Below, one piece after another: positions 32,619 to 36,558 of a stretch of 36,558 bases of DNA; within the stretch, counting starts at the first letter, position 1, and each line of letters begins with the position of its first letter. Below the pieces are notes generated by a model. That model worked only from the letters and a program-made list of their open reading frames with translations. It did not search any database and was not told where the DNA came from. The stretch covers positions 1 to 36,558 of the forward strand of contig NZ_PJPV01000041.1 of the NCBI RefSeq assembly GCF_002864045.1, written 5' to 3'. Both the position numbers and the translations under genes were made by a program. This stretch comes from Endozoicomonas acroporae (GTDB taxonomy: Bacteria > Pseudomonadota > Gammaproteobacteria > Pseudomonadales > Endozoicomonadaceae).

Positions 32619-33215
32619 TTAAATGGGTTGCAATATACCGGATGGGGTATTGCGATTACGGCTTTTCCAGCGACAGTTTTTGGAAAACTGGGTTCTGAGA
32701 TAGTCCGCCTGATCCGGCAGGATTCGCTGGCTGTTGACCAGGGCAAGATATTCGGCAGCATTGGGGCGATAGGGCAGGGCGATCAGTGACATCCCGGAGT
32801 TTTCCAGCAGTTTGTCACCTTTAAACTGGTTGCAGCGTCGGCAAGCAGCAACAACGTTCATCCAGTCGTCAACGCCTCCTTTGGATTTTGGCAAAATATG
32901 ATCCCGGGTAAGCTCTCTTGCTTTGAAGAAACGGCCACAATACAGGCATTGATGATTGTCTCTTTCAAACAGCGAGTAATTGCTAAGGGCTGGATTGTTT
33001 CGGCAGGGAAAAAGCCGTTTACCGCCACAGGCAACGATACTGGGGAGTTCGATAATCGTTCGATCTCCATGCCATCGGTTATAGCCGCCATGGATCCGGT
33101 AAATAATATCTCCCAGACTCCAGTGAACCAACTCTCTTGAGTAGAGGCATACTGTTTCCTGCCAGGTAAGCCACTCAACAGGCTGGCCAGCAGTATTCAA
33201 CCGCAGAATATACAC
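32619..33215 (-). CDS. HNH endonuclease family protein
   Basis: A 198-residue protein starting GTG, with GGGAG 8 nt upstream. The HNH core is complete: zinc ligands in CLYCGRFF, RDHILPKSKGGVDDWMNVVA with the catalytic His in DH, and CRRCNQFKGDK with the second Cys pair and the Asn/His position. The N-terminal ~80 residues (MYILRLNTAGQPVEWLTWQE) fit stand-alone HNH proteins common in gammaproteobacterial chromosomes, whose role is unclear. It is probably a DNA-cutting or DNA-repair nuclease. A perfect inverted repeat lies 15 nt upstream of the start. It may be co-transcribed with tusE. Confidence 0.85.
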   Translation of the reverse strand: MYILRLNTAGQPVEWLTWQETVCLYSRELVHWSLGDIIYRIHGGYNRWHGDRTIIELPSIVACGGKRLFPCRNNPALSNYSLFERDNHQCLYCGRFFKARELTRDHILPKSKGGVDDWMNVVAACRRCNQFKGDKLLENSGMSLIALPYRPNAAEYLALVNSQRILPDQADYLRTQFSKNCRWKSRNRNTPSGILQPI

Positions 33216-33229
33216 GACAGAGGCTCCCG

Positions 33230-33248
33230 TTTATCAGTCCCTGATAAA
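33230..33248 (-). promoter_or_regulatory. Perfect inverted repeat upstream of the HNH gene
   Basis: TTTATCAG-TCC-CTGATAAA is an 8-bp perfect inverted repeat 15 nt before the HNH start codon, next to its ribosome site. It could be an operator or an RNA hairpin affecting translation; no regulator is identified. Confidence 0.4.
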
Positions 33249-33572
33249 GGTCAACCTGACGGGCCATTCACACTCACGATCAACGCATTCGCTGAGCAGA
33301 GTTCTCTGTAACCGGGCAGGCTGCTAAGACCATAAAGGTCGTTTGGTTAATCATTTTATCGGCTCTATTATTCTGATTCGTATCCGTTTCAGGCTAACAC
33401 ATTCATTCAGCATTAATAAACCCGAAGCAATGATATGACCTGATCCAGTCAATCTGACCATTCGTACAGATAAGGCATATCTGTGCTTCACTGGCAAATA
33501 AGCCCTATACCTGTGAGATTGAATGTTTAGACATCACTGTGAGACCAAACTGTGAGACCAAAGGAGAACCCG
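33249..33572. other. Intergenic region between HNH and DUF3429 genes
   Basis: This divergent region must hold both promoters. No gene is supported. Near its right end a 13-bp tandem duplication (CTGTGAGACCAAA at 33537-33549 and 33550-33562) precedes the DUF3429 ribosome site. Confidence 0.4.
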
Positions 33573-34028
33573 GTGGATCGCTTTCAACGACTCATGTACT
33601 GGCTCGCCTGGCTTGGGATAATGCCTTTTATTATTACGTTGTCTCTATCCATCAGGGGTCAGTCTCTGCTTGATAACACAGGGGAGCAACTGTTCATTAT
33701 TTATTCCGTCGTTATCAGCGGCTTTATGGCCGGTTCTTTATGGGGGCAGGCAGTCTACAGTGAGAATCAATCCAGAAACATTGTTAAAGTACTGGGCAGT
33801 AATTTCATTGCACTCTCGGTATTCGGAGGGCTTCTGGCAGGACTGGCGAATCATCAGATGCTGGTGCTACTTGCCATCAGCTATCTGGCAACACTGATTA
33901 TTGAGTGCGTTTATACAGGACTTTTGGCCGATGGACGGGTAAAGTCTTACCTGTCCATGAGAGCAACTGTCACCCTTGTGGTGTTTATATTGCACTGTTT
34001 TCTCTATGCCTCCCTGAAAATGACGTAA
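33573..34028 (+). CDS. DUF3429 membrane protein
   Basis: A 151-residue protein from GTG 33573, which has AGGAG 6 nt upstream. An earlier GTG at 33552 lies inside a 13-bp duplication and has no ribosome site. About five hydrophobic helices are seen: YWLAWLGIMPFIITLSLSI, FIIYSVVISGFMAGSLWGQ, FIALSVFGGLLAGL, LVLLAISYLATLIIECVY and TVTLVVFILHCFLYASL. Together with SGFMAGSLWG these fit DUF3429, small inner-membrane proteins of unknown role. The DUF3081 gene follows 35 nt downstream. Confidence 0.75.
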   Translation: MDRFQRLMYWLAWLGIMPFIITLSLSIRGQSLLDNTGEQLFIIYSVVISGFMAGSLWGQAVYSENQSRNIVKVLGSNFIALSVFGGLLAGLANHQMLVLLAISYLATLIIECVYTGLLADGRVKSYLSMRATVTLVVFILHCFLYASLKMT

Positions 34029-34063
34029 GCGGGGGGGCCTTGCTTTTCTGAAGGAGTCTGTCA

Positions 34064-34318
34064 GTGGATCAACATATCGATATTCAAAAGTGTCTTTTGG
34101 CATTTGCCCGAATTCTGGACAAGGGTGAACAGGTGGCCGGGGGCTACTTCCTGGAAGGTGTTACCGCAAAGTCAATGGATGATGGTTATACCGTTATGCT
34201 GGGCAATAGGGATTGTCAGCTGTCCATCTATTTTCATAATAAATTCGGGATTGAGTCCCCCAGCCAGAAAAGTACAGACGCCTTTATCAAGCTGCTTTAT
34301 CGCATTGCCGAGCAATAG
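34064..34318 (+). CDS. DUF3081 family small protein
   Basis: An 84-residue protein with a GTG start; AAGGAG lies 7 nt upstream. The block KGEQVAGGYFLEGVTAKSMD, then DGYTVMLGNRDCQLSIYFHN, closely matches DUF3081, found in Vibrio and related gammaproteobacteria, where proteins have about the same length. The role is unknown. It lies 35 nt after the DUF3429 gene, so the two are probably co-transcribed. Confidence 0.8.
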   Translation: MDQHIDIQKCLLAFARILDKGEQVAGGYFLEGVTAKSMDDGYTVMLGNRDCQLSIYFHNKFGIESPSQKSTDAFIKLLYRIAEQ

Positions 34319-34428
34319 TTTGCTGTTCACCAGGACCAGTCAGCAGTGTTGATTTGATTATTCTCCTGATTGTGTTTTTCTATTACTGTAATATGCATTA
34401 ACCCTTAAAAATACCGGGGAGTCGGTCA

Positions 34429-35481
34429 ATGAAAAAAATTAAACTGGGATGCAGTGAACTGCAGGTGACAGAAGTTTGCCTGGGATCCATGACCTGGGGA
34501 AAGCAGAACTCTCTGAATGAGGCGTTAGAGCAGATTGACTTCGCGCTGGACCAGGGAATTAACTTTATCGATACGGCCGAGATGTATCCGGTTCCGCCTG
34601 ACGCACAGACCAGTGGTGAAACTGAGCGCTGCATTGGTGAATGGATCCGGGCCAATCCGGGCAAGCGTGATGAGGTTGTCATTGCCACGAAAATTGTCGG
34701 TGCGGGACTGCCGTGGATACGCAATGGCAGCCCAATCAGTGGTCAGAGTATTAAAGAAGCGGTGGAAGGTTCTCTGAAACGCCTGAATACAGACTGTATT
34801 GATCTTTACCAGCTGCACTGGCCAAACCGGGTCTCTCCCCATTTTGCCAGACACTGGCCGGGGATGGTTCCCCATACCCAGGTGGATCGAGCGCGACAGG
34901 AAGCGGAAATGGTGGATATTCTTCAAGGGCTGGATGATTGCATTAAAGCAGGGAAGATCCGTTATTGCGGCCTTTCCGATGATACGCCCTGGGGCATTGG
35001 TGAGTATGTGCGGTTGAGCGAGAAGTATAATCTGCCCAGGATGGTATCTATCCAGAACGAGTTCAGCTTAATACATGCCAAGGACTCACCCTATGTATTG
35101 GAGTCCTGTGTATTAAATGATGTCGCTTATCTGCCCTGGTCGCCACTTGGCGGCGGCGTGCTCTCTGGCAAGTACCGAAATGGACAGATTCCGTCGGGTT
35201 CTCGCTGGTCTTTCCAGCAGAGAAATGGTCTCTTCCGCAATACCCCTATGACTCACAAGGCGATTGAAGACTATCATGGGGTAGCAGAACGCCATGGGTT
35301 GTCTCTGGCGCAGATGGCACTGGCCTGGGTATATCAAACAGAGGGTGTAACATCGACGATTATCGGAGCCAGTTCACTGGCGCAGCTTAAGGAAAATATT
35401 GATGCTTACCAGCTGAAATTATCAAAAGAGGTGCTGGGCGAGATCAATGCTGTATTCCGTCAATACCCGGTGCCTTTTTAA
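34429..35481 (+). CDS. tas: NADP(H)-dependent aldo-keto reductase, Tas-like
   Basis: A 350-residue TIM-barrel aldo-keto reductase. DTAEMYPVPP holds the catalytic Asp and Tyr. IATKIVG holds the catalytic Lys, and YQLHWPNR the catalytic His. The NADP-binding C-terminal block is STIIGASSLAQLKENIDA. AEMYPVPP, the LHWPNR segment and the PLGGGVLSGKYRNGQIPSGSR block resemble E. coli Tas. It reduces carbonyls with NADPH in the cytoplasm; the natural substrate is not known. GGGAG lies 7 nt before ATG. Confidence 0.87.
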   Translation: MKKIKLGCSELQVTEVCLGSMTWGKQNSLNEALEQIDFALDQGINFIDTAEMYPVPPDAQTSGETERCIGEWIRANPGKRDEVVIATKIVGAGLPWIRNGSPISGQSIKEAVEGSLKRLNTDCIDLYQLHWPNRVSPHFARHWPGMVPHTQVDRARQEAEMVDILQGLDDCIKAGKIRYCGLSDDTPWGIGEYVRLSEKYNLPRMVSIQNEFSLIHAKDSPYVLESCVLNDVAYLPWSPLGGGVLSGKYRNGQIPSGSRWSFQQRNGLFRNTPMTHKAIEDYHGVAERHGLSLAQMALAWVYQTEGVTSTIIGASSLAQLKENIDAYQLKLSKEVLGEINAVFRQYPVPF

Positions 35482-35562
35482 AGCAATCGATCGCTGAGGG
35501 TGTTTCTCCCAGCCAACAATGTTCAGATAGCGATGGCTATTACCGGGGGCAGTTGGAGCAGT

Positions 35563-35985
35563 TTACTCCTTTCCTATTATCTCCATCTGCCGGGAAAGGG
35601 TCTCAACCTGATAAAGCTCCTCTGAAGACAATGGGCGATATAAACGTGGATACTCCCAGCCAAATCCCCAGCGGAACGGTGTGGGCCATAATGGACTGCC
35701 GCCAAACCGAACTCCGGCATACATTACAGCGCCAATCCGGGGATGGCCCGATTCTCTGAGACACTGTCGCAATGCCTGGTCTGAATGTAATCGGCCTTCT
35801 TCGGTGCCGCCCTGCCAATAAGTAAAATCATGACTAACACAGCAGTGCAACCATTGATCAGGCTGGGACAATGTGCCATTCGGAAACAGGCTGCAGCCAT
35901 CACTGACAAAGGGTTTTAACTCACTGGCTGTTGCAGAAGAGAAAACCAGCAGTAATGTCGGTAATAGCAACTTTTCATGCATCAT
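35563..35985 (-). CDS. Secreted phospholipase A2-like protein
   Basis: A 140-residue protein. Residues 1-20 are a Sec signal peptide (MMHEKLLLPTLLLVFSSATA). The mature part begins with VSDGCSLFPNG, which resembles a calcium-loop segment. WLHCCVSHDFTYWQGGT follows and carries the CC-x-x-HD dyad (C48, C49, H52, D53) typical of PLA2 enzymes, where His-Asp activates water to cut the sn-2 ester. Four or more Cys suggest disulfides. The remaining helix (SDQALRQCLRES) fits the second PLA2 helix. Activity is inferred; similar small proteins exist without proven lipase activity. Confidence 0.7.
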   Translation of the reverse strand: MMHEKLLLPTLLLVFSSATASELKPFVSDGCSLFPNGTLSQPDQWLHCCVSHDFTYWQGGTEEGRLHSDQALRQCLRESGHPRIGAVMYAGVRFGGSPLWPTPFRWGFGWEYPRLYRPLSSEELYQVETLSRQMEIIGKE

Positions 35986-36048
35986 TCTATTGCTCAGTGA
36001 GAAAATCGTTTTATACCTTTCGGGCCTGTTGGCGTTTCGTTACCGCAT

Positions 36049-36512
36049 TTACTCCAGTAACCACTCGGCACTCTCTTGCCATGCCTGTCGGTTCATGCTT
36101 TTTTTGAAAAATCCGAAGTGGTCAATGGATTTCATTCGGTAATCCCCGGGCTTCAGAATTCTGACATGACTGTCTGCGTTACTGAATAGCTTCTCAAGCT
36201 GATAAACCGTTGTCGGTGGTGCAAAACGTCGATCAGTACTGCATCCATATCCCGTTGCCCCCAGTGGAGCATGCTGGGAGCCGGGGCATCGCTGTGAATC
36301 GGCTGGCTCTCACCAATCCCCCGAAACTCATAGCTCAGCACTGTAAAGCCCTGTTGGCATAAGAACTCGGCATAATCCTGGTAATACCTGCGCAAAACAC
36401 CGGTGGCACCATTGATAATTACACCAATCCCATTGGTTTGTTCAGGCAGAAACTCGGTACCGGCAAGGTGATAGCCATCCGGGGTTTTGATAATGATTGT
36501 TGTTATTTTCAT
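36049..36512 (-). pseudogene. Alpha/beta hydrolase with out-of-frame internal deletion
   Basis: The N-terminal half (MKITTIIIKTPDGYHLAGTE, then GVIINGATGVLRRYYQDYAEF, LSYEFRGIGESQP and HWGQRDMDAVL) matches COG4757-type predicted alpha/beta hydrolases. Just after DMDAVL, near 36236-36245, the frame continues as unrelated residues to a stop at 36153. In the next frame the family C-terminus reads DRRFAPPTTVYQLEKLF, then YRMKSIDHFGFFKKS with the catalytic His in HFGFF, to a TAA at 36049-36051. The ~120 residues that should hold the G-x-S-x-G nucleophile are missing. So this is one internal deletion that also shifted the frame. The start could also be 36545. Confidence 0.8.
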
Positions 36513-36558
36513 AAATACGTCGTAACTATTCAGCACCCCTAACATAAATCTGGAATTT

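Noticed and set aside
1..36558. CRISPR array or long tandem repeats
   Set aside because: No regularly spaced direct repeats with unique spacers were seen. The only repeats are the short ones listed as features.

Overview
This window looks like the chromosome of a marine, host-associated gammaproteobacterium. The housekeeping proteins (TmcA, PdxH, GrxA, Gsk, protease III-like M16, TusE, Tas-type aldo-keto reductase, DUF3081, DUF3429) are typical of Oceanospirillales and Vibrio-like bacteria. They are mixed with large unfamiliar proteins, decayed mobile elements and repeats. An Endozoicomonas-like genome is my best guess, from protein resemblance only.

Layout. (1) 1-2305: the decayed end of an integrated element next to tRNA-Pro(GGG). 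It holds a DUF5681-like phage ORF, an ISAs1-family transposase remnant, and a P4-type tyrosine integrase broken by a nonsense codon, a frameshift and the IS insertion. (2) 2400-13681: a conserved core. A periplasmic cyclophilin and tmcA are almost contiguous, followed by grxA. Then come genes on the minus strand: a Tus-like replication-terminus protein and pdxH, a deoxyribosyltransferase/DNPH1-like protein, and inosine-guanosine kinase. A lipoprotein M16 protease and a 3-hydroxyisobutyryl-CoA hydrolase-like protein follow on the plus strand. (3) 14077-18270: a giant ORF joining a PEP-synthase-type ATP-grasp domain, a phosphohistidine swivel domain, a long unknown region and 25-residue DUF4116-type repeats. 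Its last ~100 codons run antisense through a deoxynucleoside kinase gene. (4) 19179-20389: a GTG-started outer-membrane porin with a clear terminator. (5) 20636-30403: an accessory island of five large genes of unknown function. Two are paralogues with a bacterial-transglutaminase-like (Tgl) region fused to a DnaC/IstB-like AAA+ ATPase. Between them, on the opposite strand and flanked by a 21-22 bp direct repeat, is a TTG-started gene with an N-terminal PPPY motif. A glycine-rich protein lies to the left and a cysteine-rich exported protein to the right. A 168-bp palindromic MITE-like element follows. (6) 30688-36558: a secreted sarcosine-oxidase-like flavoprotein, tusE and an HNH nuclease, DUF3429, DUF3081, an aldo-keto reductase, a secreted PLA2-like protein, and an alpha/beta hydrolase pseudogene with an out-of-frame internal deletion.

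The best candidate for an undescribed system is the pair of Tgl-like/AAA+ fusion proteins with the PPPY gene between them. The two copies keep the presumed nucleophile cysteine, but the positions matching the Tgl catalytic Glu and His are changed. The PEP-synthase-like/DUF4116 protein is the second candidate. Family assignments come from reading motifs and recalling family sequences; no search was run.
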